Part shown: one piece after another, positions 10,557 to 21,332 of the stretch
Numbering within the stretch: position 1 is the stretch's first letter
Layout: every line of letters starts with the position of its first letter
DNA from: SZAS-79 sp963844255
GTDB lineage: Bacteria > Pseudomonadota > Gammaproteobacteria > Burkholderiales > SG8-39
DNA: 64,000 nt
NCBI GenBank assembly: GCA_963844255.1
Contig: CAWJNP010000018.1
Span: 1 to 64,000, forward strand
Direction of reading: 5' to 3'
The notes under the pieces: generated by a model
Database searches by the model: none
What the model saw: only the letters and a program-made list of their open reading frames with translations
Told to the model about the DNA's origin: nothing
Translations under genes and position numbers: made by a program

Positions 10557-13500
10557 ATGAACCACATCTATCGCCTGATCTGGAACTGCGCCCGGAAATG
10601 CTGGATGGTCGCGCCCGAAACCAGCCGCGCGCGCGGCAAGAGCGCGCCCTCGCTGCGCCGGGGGTTGCTCGCCGTGGCGCTGGCCGGCGCCTTCGTTGCG
10701 CACGCCGCGCCGCCCGCGACGACGCTGCCCACCGGCGGCCAGGTCGTGGCCGGCCAGGCCTCGGTCGCCACTTCCGGCGCGACCATGAACATCCAGCAGG
10801 CGAGCGACAAGGCGATCCTCAACTGGCAGAGCTTCAGCATCGGCTCGGGTGCGGCCGTGAACTTCATCCAGCCGGGCGCGGGCTCGGTGGCCTTGAACCG
10901 CGTGCTCGGCTCCGACCCCTCCCAAATCTACGGGCGCTTGAGCGCCAACGGGCAGGTGTTCCTCGTCAACCCGAGCGGCGTTCTGTTCGGCCCCGGCGCA
11001 CGCGTCGACGTCGGCGGATTGGTCGCCGGCGTCATGAACATCCGCAACGAGGACTTCCTCTCGGGCAACTACCGCTTCACGCGCGATGGCGCCACCGCTT
11101 CGGTCGTCAACCGGGGCGAAATCAACGCCAAGTACGCGGCGCTGCTCGCGCCGCACGTACTGAACGAGGGCGTCATCAGCGCGCCGATGGGCTCGGTGGC
11201 GCTCGTGGCAGGTGAGGCCGTGACCCTCGGCATCACGGGCCAGGCGAAGCTCGGCGTGCAGGTGGACAAAGCGAGCATCGACACGTTGGTCGAGAACCGG
11301 CATCTGGTCCAGGCTGGAGCGGGCAACGTCCTGCTCTCGGCGCAATCGGCGAACGCGCTGATCGGGCGCGTGGTCAACTCTGGCGCAATCGAGGCAAACG
11401 GCATGAGCTCCGACGGCGGCGTGGTGCGCCTGACGGCGAGCTCCGCAATCGAGCACAGCGGCGCGATCAGCGTCGATGCCAGCGCGAACGGCAAGGGCGG
11501 CAGCGCGATCCTCCTCGCCGACCTCGCCAACCCGGCCAGCCGCACCACGATCTCGGGCAGCATCAGCGCACGCGGCGGCAGCGCAAGCGGCGACGGCGGC
11601 TTCGTCGAGACGAGCGCTTCCCACCTCTCGATTGCCGACAGCGTGCGCATCAATACTTCCGCCCCCAATGGCCGTACCGGGCGCTGGCTGCTCGATCCTC
11701 ACGACTTCACGATCGCCGCGGTAGGCGGCGACACGACCGGAGCGACAATCACCGGCACTCTTTCGACCACCGACGTCGAGATTCTTTCCTCCGCGGGATC
11801 GGTAGACGGCGGCCCGGCCGGCGGCGGCGACATCAACGTGAACGACGCCGTCACATGGAGCCAAAATACGCTCACGCTGACGGCCGCGCGCGACATCAAG
11901 ATCAATGCCGTGATGACGGCAAGCGGCACCGGAAACTTGGCGCTGAATGCCTCGACCCCGAACGGCGCAGAGGTCGATGGGGGTGGTGCGGGAACGATCA
12001 AGGTGGGCATGGGCCTGGACGGCTTCCGCGGTCGGGTGGCATTCAGCGGGACCGGAACGCTCGAAATAAACGGCGACCCCTTCACCGTGATCAGCGACAA
12101 GGCCGGCCTGCAGGCCATGACTGGGGATCTGACCGGCTTTTACGCCCTGGGGGCGAGCTTCACTTCGGTCGGCGCCTTCACCCCGGTGGGCGACAGTGTG
12201 GCTGCCGCCTTCACCGGCACGTTCGAAGGGCTCGGCAATGTCATCACCGGCCTGAGCGTGAGCGGCGCCGCGAACGGAACCGGTTTGTTCGGTGCCTCCG
12301 GCGGAGATATCCGCAACGTCGGCCTGAAAACCGTGAGCATTGCGAGCGACCCGGGAAATCCGGACGTCGGCGGCCTGGTGGGGTTCAACTCAGGCCGTGT
12401 TCGCAACAGTTTCGTCACCGGCACCGTAAGCGCGCCTACAAGCACCAACGTGGGCGGCCTGGTCGGCAGGAACCTCGGCGAGGTCAGCCATAGCTATTCG
12501 ACTGCGAACGTGACGGGACTCGCCAGCGTCGGCGGGTTGGTCGGCAAGAACGATCACATCACCACTCCCGGTGCGCTTATACCGGATCCCTTTTTTGATC
12601 CCTTCGATCCCGGTTGCTTCCCCGCATGCGTCCCTATCATGGTACCTGGCCCGGACGTAATCACCGCAGGCCCGATCCACCGCAGCTACGCCACCGGCAA
12701 CGTTTCCGGCACGAATGACGTCGGCGGCCTGGTCGGCACCAACAAGTCCAGCTTGTTCTTCAGCTACGCGACGGGAGAAATCGCGGCAAGCGCCGGCACG
12801 AATATCGGCGGCCTGGTGGGCAACAACGGCAATGCCACACCTCTCGCCGCCAGTATCGACTCGAGCTATTCGACCGGCAAGGTCAACAGCGGCACCGCGA
12901 CCAATGTCGGCGGCCTGGTCGGCAACAACACCAATGGCAACGTCACCCGCAGCTTCTGGGATACGACAACCTCCTTCCAGGCGGTCACCGGCATCGGGGC
13001 CGGCACCACAACCGGCGCCGTGGGCATGAACACCGCCAACATGAAGGCACAGGCCAATTTCACCAGTGCTACAGCCGCCAACGGCAACGTGGACCCGGCA
13101 TGGAGCTTCGCCGCCGCCGAAAACGACCCGTGGTTCATGTACGAAGGCAACACCTACCCGCTGCTCAAGACGTTCATGACGCCCGTGTCCATCAGCGTCG
13201 ACAACGAGACCCGCGTTTATGGCAACGCGAACCCAGCCTTCACCTTCAACTACACCGACAGCACGGGGGCGACAGGCACGACGGCGCCGGCGACCCACCT
13301 GCAGGGCACTGCGGGCGTCACGGGGGCTCCAGCCGCGACGGCCGACTTCGGCATCTACCCCATCACGCCCTCGGGGCTTTTTTCCGACCAGCAGGGTTAC
13401 CTCATCACGGCGGTGGCCGGCAACTCGGTGACGATCACGCCCAAGCCGGTCATTCTGACGCCGCAGGCCGCGACCAAAGTTTTCGACAACAACACGACGT

Positions 13501-14177
13501 ACACGCCGACGCCAGCAGACCTCGCCGTGCTCACCGCTCTGCTTGGCGTCACGGGCGATACCGTGACCGGCATCACGCTCACTTTTGACACGGCGTTAGT
13601 CGGCGTGAACAAGTTGCTCACGCCCAGCGTCCCGGTGCTCAACACCAATGCAGGCAACTACGCATTCACCTTTGCCGACAACGCCACCAGCAGCATCACC
13701 GCACTGCCGGTGCCACCAGCGACGCCGACCAGCTCCCTCAGCCCCGTTTCCGGCACGTCGACGTCGGAGACGGTCGCCACGACCCTCGCGAACCAGCAAA
13801 GCAATGACGCGCCGAGCATGATTCCATCCGGGCTCCGTCCGCAAATTCAAACAACCGATGTTTCTTCGCGGAGTGTGCAGGTTCAGGTCGCGCTCAGTCT
13901 CTCGCCATCGGTGGATGCCATCTCCAGCAGGGTTATGGCGGCCACCATTGCTACCTGTACCGTATGTAAGTTCCTCCCAAGCCCCGGGACCGGGACCGGG
14001 ACCGCAGGCGGATTGAGTTTTATTTCAAGCCTATTTACCATTTTATCCGACCGTGTCTTATCCGACCGTGTCGACTCAGGCGGACCGGATTATGACTCCG
14101 CGAACGGCGGCGAACTTGAGGTAACGAAGCTAAGGCTCAAATTCAAGGGAAGCAGCCCATCAAAGCCACAAAATTGA
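10557..14177 (+). CDS. TpsA exoprotein: filamentous-haemagglutinin N-terminal domain, GLUG repeats, MBG/YDG domains
   Basis: 1206 residues. The N-terminus is an extended signal peptide (MNHIYRLIWNCARKCWMVA, an ESPR) with a hydrophobic core ending AHAAP. The TPS domain follows (ILNWQSFSIGSGAAVNFIQP; NPSGVLFGPGARVDVGGLVA near residue 138). A right-handed beta-helix region leads to GLUG repeats at about 590-810 (each VGGLVGxN), interrupted by a Pro-rich insert with Cys687 and Cys691 (PGCFPACVP). An MBG-type domain starts near 876 (SVDNETRVYGNANPAF) and a YDG-type repeat near 961. The C-terminus holds Cys1134 and Cys1137 (TCTVCKF), a possible surface anchor as in HMW1. Secreted by the TpsB protein encoded upstream; likely adhesin. 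The end may be frameshifted (see the 14113-14208 repeat). Confidence 0.9.
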   Translation: MNHIYRLIWNCARKCWMVAPETSRARGKSAPSLRRGLLAVALAGAFVAHAAPPATTLPTGGQVVAGQASVATSGATMNIQQASDKAILNWQSFSIGSGAAVNFIQPGAGSVALNRVLGSDPSQIYGRLSANGQVFLVNPSGVLFGPGARVDVGGLVAGVMNIRNEDFLSGNYRFTRDGATASVVNRGEINAKYAALLAPHVLNEGVISAPMGSVALVAGEAVTLGITGQAKLGVQVDKASIDTLVENRHLVQAGAGNVLLSAQSANALIGRVVNSGAIEANGMSSDGGVVRLTASSAIEHSGAISVDASANGKGGSAILLADLANPASRTTISGSISARGGSASGDGGFVETSASHLSIADSVRINTSAPNGRTGRWLLDPHDFTIAAVGGDTTGATITGTLSTTDVEILSSAGSVDGGPAGGGDINVNDAVTWSQNTLTLTAARDIKINAVMTASGTGNLALNASTPNGAEVDGGGAGTIKVGMGLDGFRGRVAFSGTGTLEINGDPFTVISDKAGLQAMTGDLTGFYALGASFTSVGAFTPVGDSVAAAFTGTFEGLGNVITGLSVSGAANGTGLFGASGGDIRNVGLKTVSIASDPGNPDVGGLVGFNSGRVRNSFVTGTVSAPTSTNVGGLVGRNLGEVSHSYSTANVTGLASVGGLVGKNDHITTPGALIPDPFFDPFDPGCFPACVPIMVPGPDVITAGPIHRSYATGNVSGTNDVGGLVGTNKSSLFFSYATGEIAASAGTNIGGLVGNNGNATPLAASIDSSYSTGKVNSGTATNVGGLVGNNTNGNVTRSFWDTTTSFQAVTGIGAGTTTGAVGMNTANMKAQANFTSATAANGNVDPAWSFAAAENDPWFMYEGNTYPLLKTFMTPVSISVDNETRVYGNANPAFTFNYTDSTGATGTTAPATHLQGTAGVTGAPAATADFGIYPITPSGLFSDQQGYLITAVAGNSVTITPKPVILTPQAATKVFDNNTTYTPTPADLAVLTALLGVTGDTVTGITLTFDTALVGVNKLLTPSVPVLNTNAGNYAFTFADNATSSITALPVPPATPTSSLSPVSGTSTSETVATTLANQQSNDAPSMIPSGLRPQIQTTDVSSRSVQVQVALSLSPSVDAISSRVMAATIATCTVCKFLPSPGTGTGTAGGLSFISSLFTILSDRVLSDRVDSGGPDYDSANGGELEVTKLRLKFKGSSPSKPQN

Positions 14178-14208
14178 GGCAACGGAGCTAAGGGTCGAAT
14201 TCAAGCGA
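14113..14208 (+). repeat. imperfect 38-bp direct repeat straddling the TpsA stop codon
   Basis: Copy A (14113-14150) and copy B (14171-14208) match at about 32 of 38 positions, 58 bases apart. Copy A encodes LEVTKLRLKFKG in the TpsA frame. Copy B encodes IEATELRVEFKRR only if one A is removed from AAAA at 14170-14173; as read, a TGA at 14175 ends the gene first. With that correction TpsA would end RRAKAKARR, followed by TAG near 14234. Confidence 0.6.
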
Positions 14209-14372
14209 AGGGCCAAGGCCAAGGCCAGGCGATAGCAGAGCTGGCGGGGCCACTAATCCGGTGACGCGCAGCCCCTTGAGGTGATCAGAAAGTACAGGAT
14301 TCGATTGTCCCGCTCCGCGCGCTGGTCGCGCCAGAGTCATCGCACGCTGGAACCGCATGACCGCCGCTTCCA

Positions 14373-15065
14373 TCATGCGACCTGCTTGCGTACGCCGGCG
14401 AAGGGACTCAGGCCCAGCCAGGTCTGCATGGACTTGACGATTCCCTGCGGCCCGGACAGCTTCATCCTGTCCCGCTCCCTGGCGACCGAAGTCAGGCCCA
14501 TCCATATCGAAGTCATGGTTCTCAGATCGGTGGTCACATAGAGGTCGATCTCGAATCCCGGATCGGACCAGCACAGGTCGACGCCGCCTTCGGGCTCCAC
14601 CACCAGCCACCAGTGGCTCTTGGTCGAAGGCAGGTCGGAGTACAGGAACTGGATCACCGTGCGCCGGTCGGGCAGCGGCGTGGGATCCAGGTTGCGCCGC
14701 ATGTCCCACATCAGCAGCGACGGATCCAGATGCTTCAGGGACGAATCCGAGCTCACCCATCTCTGCCCCCAGTTGCCGAGCGCCTGCACCACGCCGGCCA
14801 GTTCGCGGCCCGCCTGGGTGAGGTGATATTCGAAAATCCCGCGTTCGGCACGCAGGAGCTTGCGTTTGACGACGCCCGCTTTTTCCAGCTCCTTCAGCCG
14901 TTGCGACAGCAGCGTGGGCGACATCTTCGGAACGCCGCGCTGCAGGTCGTTGAAGCGCGTCGATCCGGCGATCAGTTCGCGGATCAGGACCATGGTCCAT
15001 CGGGTGCAGAGCACTTCGGTCGCCATGGCAAGGGGGCAGAACTGCTTGTAGCTGGCCTGTGTCAT
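14373..15065 (-). CDS. HxlR-family winged-helix regulator with SCP2-like C-terminal domain
   Basis: 230 residues. Residues 8-105 form the HxlR winged helix (CPLAMATEVLCTRWTMVLIRELIAGSTRFNDLQRGVPKMSPTLLSQRL in the usual order: conserved Cys, W, RFNEL-like and SxxxLSxRL helices). Residues 130-225 resemble an SCP2-type lipid-binding fold (WWLVVEPEGGVDLCWSDPGFEIDLYVTTDLRTMTSIWMG). The fusion suggests a hydrophobic ligand. It is divergent from the DUF1330 gene, with 185 bases between, which holds a direct repeat ACTGTAACTGTAG at about 15125-15137 but no clear promoter. The remaining gap on the other side (14178-14372) contains only the TpsA end repeat. Confidence 0.8.
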   Translation of the reverse strand: MTQASYKQFCPLAMATEVLCTRWTMVLIRELIAGSTRFNDLQRGVPKMSPTLLSQRLKELEKAGVVKRKLLRAERGIFEYHLTQAGRELAGVVQALGNWGQRWVSSDSSLKHLDPSLLMWDMRRNLDPTPLPDRRTVIQFLYSDLPSTKSHWWLVVEPEGGVDLCWSDPGFEIDLYVTTDLRTMTSIWMGLTSVARERDRMKLSGPQGIVKSMQTWLGLSPFAGVRKQVA

Positions 15066-15250
15066 TGCAATCGTCCTTTACGGTAGTCGTGCGAGCGTAG
15101 ATCGTCGCCGGCACCCTGCCTAGTACTGTAACTGTAGTGAATGCTCCACTCTCGTGACTGGAGGGCAGTCTCCCACCCCCGGATACTGCGGACGCGCTGG
15201 GCAGTCATGGCAGCGACGTGTACCAAAAACCTACCTTCTGGAGAAATGAA

Positions 15251-15578
15251 ATGAGTGTGTTCCTCATCGCCGATATCAAGATCACCAACGATGCCTGGGT
15301 TCCTGAATATGCGGCCAATGTGCATAAATTCGTCGAAAAGCAGGGCGGCAAATATCTGTCCCGCAGCGGCAACATCACGACGCTCGAAGGGCCGCAGATG
15401 GACAGCAGCCTGGTCGCGATCATGCAGTTTCCGTCGAAAAGCGCCCTGGTGGCGTTCGTCAACGACAAGGAATACCAGCCCTATGTCAAGGCGCGCCAGG
15501 CGGGAAGCGTGAGCCGGTTCTTCATGATCGACGATACCGACCTCGCGGGTACGGTTCCCTATCTCGAGCGCGGCGTAA
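15251..15578 (+). CDS. DUF1330-family protein
   Basis: ATG at 15251 with GGAG seven bases upstream. The 100-odd residues (MSVFLIADIKITNDAWVPEY, then GGKYLSRSGNITTLEGPQ and FPSKSALVAFVNDKEYQPY) match the dimeric ferredoxin-like DUF1330 family (about 95-110 residues), a cytoplasmic fold of unknown reaction. As read, the frame continues to 15898 into the next gene. One missing base before GCGGCGTAA would put the stop at 15576-15578, giving the family's normal length and placing the stop 22 bases before a strong hairpin; I therefore annotate that end. Confidence 0.7.
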
Positions 15579-15599
15579 GCCGGTTCGGCTGCAAGCGAC

Positions 15600-15628
15600 G
15601 GGTGCCTGCGGTTCTGCTGCAGGCACCC
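15600..15628 (+). terminator. terminator-like hairpin after the DUF1330 gene
   Basis: GGGTGCCTGC (15600-15609) pairs perfectly with GCAGGCACCC (15619-15628) around a 9-base loop. There is no U-run directly after, so it may be a Rho-assisted or processing structure. Its position supports a DUF1330 stop near 15578. Confidence 0.5.
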
Positions 15629-15712
15629 GCTGGATTGGGAACGGAGATCCGGAAAGTCGAAATAAATTATCCAAATTTACTTTATGACCACCGCTCTCAG
15701 ACTGACTCCCCT

Positions 15713-15739
15713 GTCAATTTGTGTATCGATATCGATACA
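15713..15739. repeat. 27-bp palindromic element, copy 1
   Basis: GTCAAT (15713-15718), two bases, then G and the perfect 18-bp palindrome TGTATCGATATCGATACA (15722-15739), followed by TTGAC, which partly mirrors the GTCAAT arm. A near-identical element occurs at 55204-55230. Both lie in gaps between convergent genes. Its protein partner is unknown. Confidence 0.6.
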
Positions 15740-15764
15740 TTGACCGCACGTCGAAAGCCAGACT

Positions 15765-17468
15765 TCAGCTTCGTCCGGTGGCAGACTGCACCGGAGCCCG
15801 CGACGACCGGTACGAGAGCACGAAGCCCTCATAACCATTCCGTACGACCTCGTTCACCTTGCGCGTGTACGCCGGCACCCCGCCCACATAAGGCATGAAC
15901 ACCCGCGGCTTGCCCGGAATGTTGGCGCCCATGTACCAGGAGTTGGCCAAGCGGATAGAGCGTGGCGTCGGCGACCTCGTTGACATGCTGCACCCAGGCG
16001 TCCTGCGCGCCCTGCCCGGCTTCAATGCGGTTTAGGCCCATCGCCCGCAAATGTTCGAGACAACCGGCAATCCAGTCGGCATGCTGCTCGATCGACAGGA
16101 TCATCTGGGTCTTCACGCCGGGACTCTGCGGCCCGGTGATCAGGAACATGTTCGGAAACCCCGCGACCATCACGCCCAGATAGGTGCGCGGTCCCGCGGC
16201 CCAGGCGTCCTTCAGGGTGTCGCCCTCGCGCCGTTACGAATGTCGATCTCCATCAGCGCACCGGTCATCGCATCGAAGCCGGTGGCGAAGACGATGGCGT
16301 CGAATTCGTATTCCGCCTCGCTCGTCCGCAGACCCTTCGCGGTGAACTCCACGATCGGTGTCTTGCGCGCGTTCACCAGCGTGACGTTGTCGCGGTTGTA
16401 GGTTTCGTAGTACCCGGTGTCGAGGCACAGACGCTTGGTGCCGATCGGATGGTCTTTCGGCGCCAGCGTTTCGGCCACGGCCTGATCGCGCACGATGCTG
16501 CGTATCTTGTTGCGCACGAATTCGGCCGCCGTGTCGTTGGCTTCCTTGCTGGTGAGCAGGTCGGTAAACGCATACAGGAAGCTGATGCTGCCGCCATCGC
16601 TCCATTTGGATTCGTAGATCTGGTTGCGCTCTTCGACGCTGAGTTCGAGGGCCGAGCGCGTCGGCGCCGGATGACCCGCGATGCCGAACGGGGTATCCCA
16701 CGCGGCACGACGGCGCGCCGGGTACTCGGACTTGTGGCGGCGCTCTCTCTCCGGATCGAGCGGCCCGTTGCGCGCCGGCAGGCTGAAGTTCGCGGTGCGC
16801 TGAAATACGTGCAGGTGCTTCGCCTGCTTTGCGATCAGCGGAATGCTCTGCACCCCCGAAGACCCGGTGCCGATCACGGCCACGCGCAGCCCGGAGAAAT
16901 CGACACCTTCGTGCGGCCACAGCCCGGTGTGGAAGAACCTTCCCTTGAAACGATCCATCCCCGGGTTGTCCGGCATGCGCGGCGTCGAAAGATTGCCGGT
17001 GGCCATCACGCAATACGGCGCGACGAAAGCCTCTCCGCTTTCGGTCGTTACCGTCCAGCGGTTGGCGGCATCGTCAAAGACAGCGGAACGCACGCGCGTA
17101 TTCAACTGTACGTCGCGCATCAGATCGAAACGCTCCGCGACATGGTTCACGTAACGCAGGATCTCCGGCTGGTTGCCGTAGCGCTCGGGCCATTTCCACT
17201 CCTGCTGCAGATCCTCGGAGAACGAGTACGAATACTCCATGCTCTCCACGTCGCAGCGGCAGCCGGGGTAGCGGTTCCAGAACCAGGTGCCGCCCACGCC
17301 GCTGCCGGCTTCGAGGACGCGAACCGACAAGCCCATGCTGCGCAAACGATGCAGCGTGTACAACCCGCCGAGCCCGCCGCCGATCACGATTGCGTCGAAT
17401 TCACGGGCAGGCGCTGATGTTGCAGTGCGAAATTTCCCGGGACCTGACTTTGACTGTGGTTTGTTCAT
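15765..17468 (-). CDS. Baeyer-Villiger / flavin-containing monooxygenase (cyclohexanone monooxygenase-like)
   Basis: About 565 residues from ATG at 17468 when two frame breaks (about 16220 and 15950) are bridged. N-terminal FAD fold (FDAIVIGGGLGGLYTLHRL, then VLEAGSGVGGTWFWNRYPGCRCD), BVMO fingerprint FKGRFFHTGLWP (FxGxxxHxxxWP), NADP-binding VAVIGTGSSGVQSIPLIAK, and C-terminal ITGPQSPGVKTQM and NSWYMGANIPGKPR. It should insert one oxygen from O2 into a ketone using NADPH. The C-terminal segments lie in other frames but are collinear, so the breaks look like sequence errors. It is divergent from an ABC importer operon with a 131-base shared promoter region. Confidence 0.88.
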
Positions 17469-17599
17469 TGTCTTTGTGTTATCTAGTCGTGCGCCGTTTC
17501 GCGTGCAAAGGATTCTACGCGCCGCCGCGAACACCGCGCGTCGCGCAGCACCGGGCACGTTGCCTGTTTCGAAAAATGACCGTGCTAGACTGAAAATTG

Positions 17600-18599
<1,000 letters not shown>

Positions 18600-18602
<3 letters not shown>

Positions 18603-19581
18603 AGCGACGATTTCATCCTCGAGGTCGACAACCTCGTCAAGCATTTCGAAGTCGGCGGCGGGATGTTCGCCGGTCCCGCGGCCACGGTGCGCGCGGTCGA
18701 CGGCGTGAGCTTCAAGATCTGCGCCGCGGCGAGACCCTGGGCCTGGTGGGCGAATCGGGCTGCGGCAAAACCACCACCGGCCGCTGCATCCTGCAGCTGG
18801 AGAAGGCGACGAGCGGCCGGATCCTGTTCGAGGGCGTCGACATGACGACGCTCGATGCGGCAGCGCTGCGCGCCGTGCGCAGGCGCATCCAGGTGATCTT
18901 CCAGGACCCCTACTCCTCGCTCAACCCGCGCATGACCGTCGGCCAGATGATCGACGAGCCGCTCCAGGTGCACGGCATCGTGCCAGAGAAGCGCGCGCGC
19001 GCGGAACGCGTGCGCGAGCTGCGTCGCGCAGGTCGGCCTGCTGCCGCAGCACGCGGATCGCTTTCCGCACCAGATGTCCGGCGGACAGCGCCAGCGCGTG
19101 GGCATTGCGCGCGCGCTGGCGATGGAACCGGTGCTGATCGTCTGCGACGAACCGGTCTCGGCGCTCGACGTGTCGATCCAGGCGCAGATCATCAACCTGC
19201 TCGAGGACCTGCAGGCGCGCCTCGGGCCTGACCTACCTGTTCATCGCGCACGACCTGTCCGTGGTGCGCCACATCTCCGACCGCGTGGCGGTGATGTATC
19301 TCGGGCGCATCGCCGAGATCACCGACCGCACGGCGCTGTACGAAGAACCCATGCACCCGTATACGCGCGCGCTGCTGTCGGCGGTGCCCATCCCGGATCC
19401 GGCACTCGAACTCAAGCGCGAGCGCGTTGTGCTGCGCGGCGAGGTTCCGAGCCCGCTCAATCCGCCCTCGGGCTGCTTTTTCAATCCGCGCTGTCCGGAC
19501 GCAACCGAACGCTGCAGTGCGGAATCTCCGGCGCTGCGGGAAATCAAGCCGGAGCACTGGTCGGCCTGCCACTTTTCATGA
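18600..19581 (+). CDS. oligopeptide-type ABC transporter ATP-binding protein (DppF/OppF-like)
   Basis: About 327 residues. ATG at 18600 overlaps the previous stop. Walker A GESGCGKTTTGRCIL, Q-loop FQDPYSSLNPRMTVGQMI, signature MSGGQRQRVGIARALAMEP, Walker B LIVCDEPVSALD and H-loop FIAHDLSVVRHISD are visible, followed by the OppF C-terminus with Cys-rich CFFNPRCPDATERC. Frame breaks occur near 18725, 19025 and 19228; the protein similarity continues in another frame each time. Partner of the ATPase encoded just upstream. Confidence 0.85.
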
Positions 19582-19695
19582 CTGCGTTCCTGACAGACTG
19601 CTGCAAGCTTGTTTTTACTGGGTTAGTATCGGCGCTGCGCTTTCCACAGAGAGAGCCATCCACACGGGACACGTAGTTAATAGGAGGAGCATTCC

Positions 19696-21284
19696 ATGAG
19701 AAACATCGTTCGACTGATCGCGCTCGCCGCAGCCGCACTGTTGGCATTGCCAACCCTGGCGCAAACGCCCAGAAACGGGGGCGAACTGATTTTCCCCGTA
19801 CCTTCCGAGCCGCCCTCTTATGACGGCCACCGCGAGGAAACCTTCGGCCTGATCCACCCGATCGCGCCGTTCTACAACACGCTGTTGCGTGTCGACCCGA
19901 CCGATCCGGGCGGAACCAAGCCGTATCCTTCGATCGCCGAGAGCTGGACGGTGTCGACCGACGGCAAGACCTACACCTTCAAGATCCGCACCGGGCGTCA
20001 AGTTCCACGACGGCAGCGCGATGACCTCGAAGGACGTCAAGGCCTCCTACGACAAGATCATCTTCCCGCCGGCCGGCGTGGGCTCCAGCCGCAAGGGACA
20101 GTACGCGGACGTCGTATCGGTCACTGCGCCGGACGCGACCACGGTGGTGTTCAAGCTCAAGCACCCTTCGGGCTCATTCATCGCATCGCTCCTTTCGCCC
20201 TACAACTTCATCTACAGCGCAGACAAGCTTGCCAAGGACCCGCATTGGTACGAGAAGAACATCATGGGCACGGGGCCATTCACCTTCGTCGAGCATGTCA
20301 AGGGCTCGCACGTGGTGGGCAAGAAGAACCCGAACTACTGGGACAAAGGTCTGCCGCATCTGGACGGTTTTCGCGCGATCTTCATCCGCAGCTCCTCTGC
20401 GCAGGTCGCAGCGGTCCGCGGCGAGCGCGCGCATATCCAGTTTCGCGGCTTCACTCCCGCCGACCGCGACAGCCTGAAGGCTGCGCTGGGCAACAAGATC
20501 ACGGTGCAGGAAAGCCCCTGGGACTGCATCCTGATGGTGGCGTTCAACCACGACAAGAAGCCGTTCGACGACAAGCGGGTGCGACGTGCGCTTTCGCTGG
20601 CGCTCGACCGGCACCAGGCCGCCGTCGCGCTGTCCAAGATCGCGATCGTCAAGGAAGTCGCCGGCGTGCAGGTCCCGGGAACGCCGTTTGCCACGCCCAC
20701 CGGCGGAGCTCAACAAGCTCGCCGGCTACAGTACCGACATCAACGCGTCGCGCGCCGAAGCCAAGCGCCTGCTCAAGGAAGCCGGAGCCGAGAACCTGTC
20801 CTTCACCTTCAAGAACCGCGGCACGCCGATGCCATACGAGCCGCTTGCGGTCTGGCTGATCGACCAGTGGCGCCAGGTCGGGGTGAACGTCAAGCAGGAA
20901 GTTGTCGAGCCGGCAGCCTACTACACGCCCCTGCGTGCCGGCGACTTTCAGGTCGCGATGGACTTCCAGTGCGGCTACATCGTCGAGCCGGACCTCGACA
21001 TGTACAAGTTCCTGTCGGCCGACCGCAACCCGGCGAACTACGGTCGCTACACGGACCGGGTGCTGGACGATCTCTACGACAAGCAGAGCGGCGCAACGAA
21101 TGTGGATGAGCGCAAGAAGTACATCCGCGCGTTCGAAAAGCGCCTGCTCGACGAGGAAGCGCACTACCTGATGACACTGCAGTGGCACCGCATCGTCCCG
21201 CACTCGTCCAAGGTCCACGGCTGGCAGATCACGCCCAGCCACTACCTTAATAACACGCTGGACACCGTCTGGCTCTCAGAGTAA
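19696..21284 (+). CDS. ABC transporter periplasmic solute-binding protein (SBP_bac_5, oligopeptide type)
   Basis: About 529 residues, ATG at 19696 after AGGAGGAG. Signal peptide MRNIVRLIALAAAALLALPTLAQ. Family features: LIHPIAPFYNTLLRVDP, WTVSTDGKTYTFKIRTG, VKFHDGSAMTSKDVKASYDKI, NYWDKGLPHLDGF, FDDKRVRRALSLALDR and a C-terminal VHGWQITPSHY. Frame breaks near 19997 and 20702, single base each. It captures a peptide-like or other solute in the periplasm. A 114-base gap precedes it without a terminator, so it is probably co-transcribed with the ATPase genes. Confidence 0.88.
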
Positions 21285-21332
21285 CTCCGGCAACCCCCGG
21301 CAGGGCTTGCGCCCTGCCGGAATGAGCTTCCC

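Noticed and set aside
10518..11864. Minus-strand open frame opposite the TpsA N-terminus
   Set aside because: Composition artefact; the plus strand carries a textbook TPS domain.
15713..15739. A chromosomal parS or dif site
   Set aside because: The palindrome does not match the parS consensus (TGTTTCACGTGAAACA) or a 28-bp XerCD dif layout, and two copies are present.
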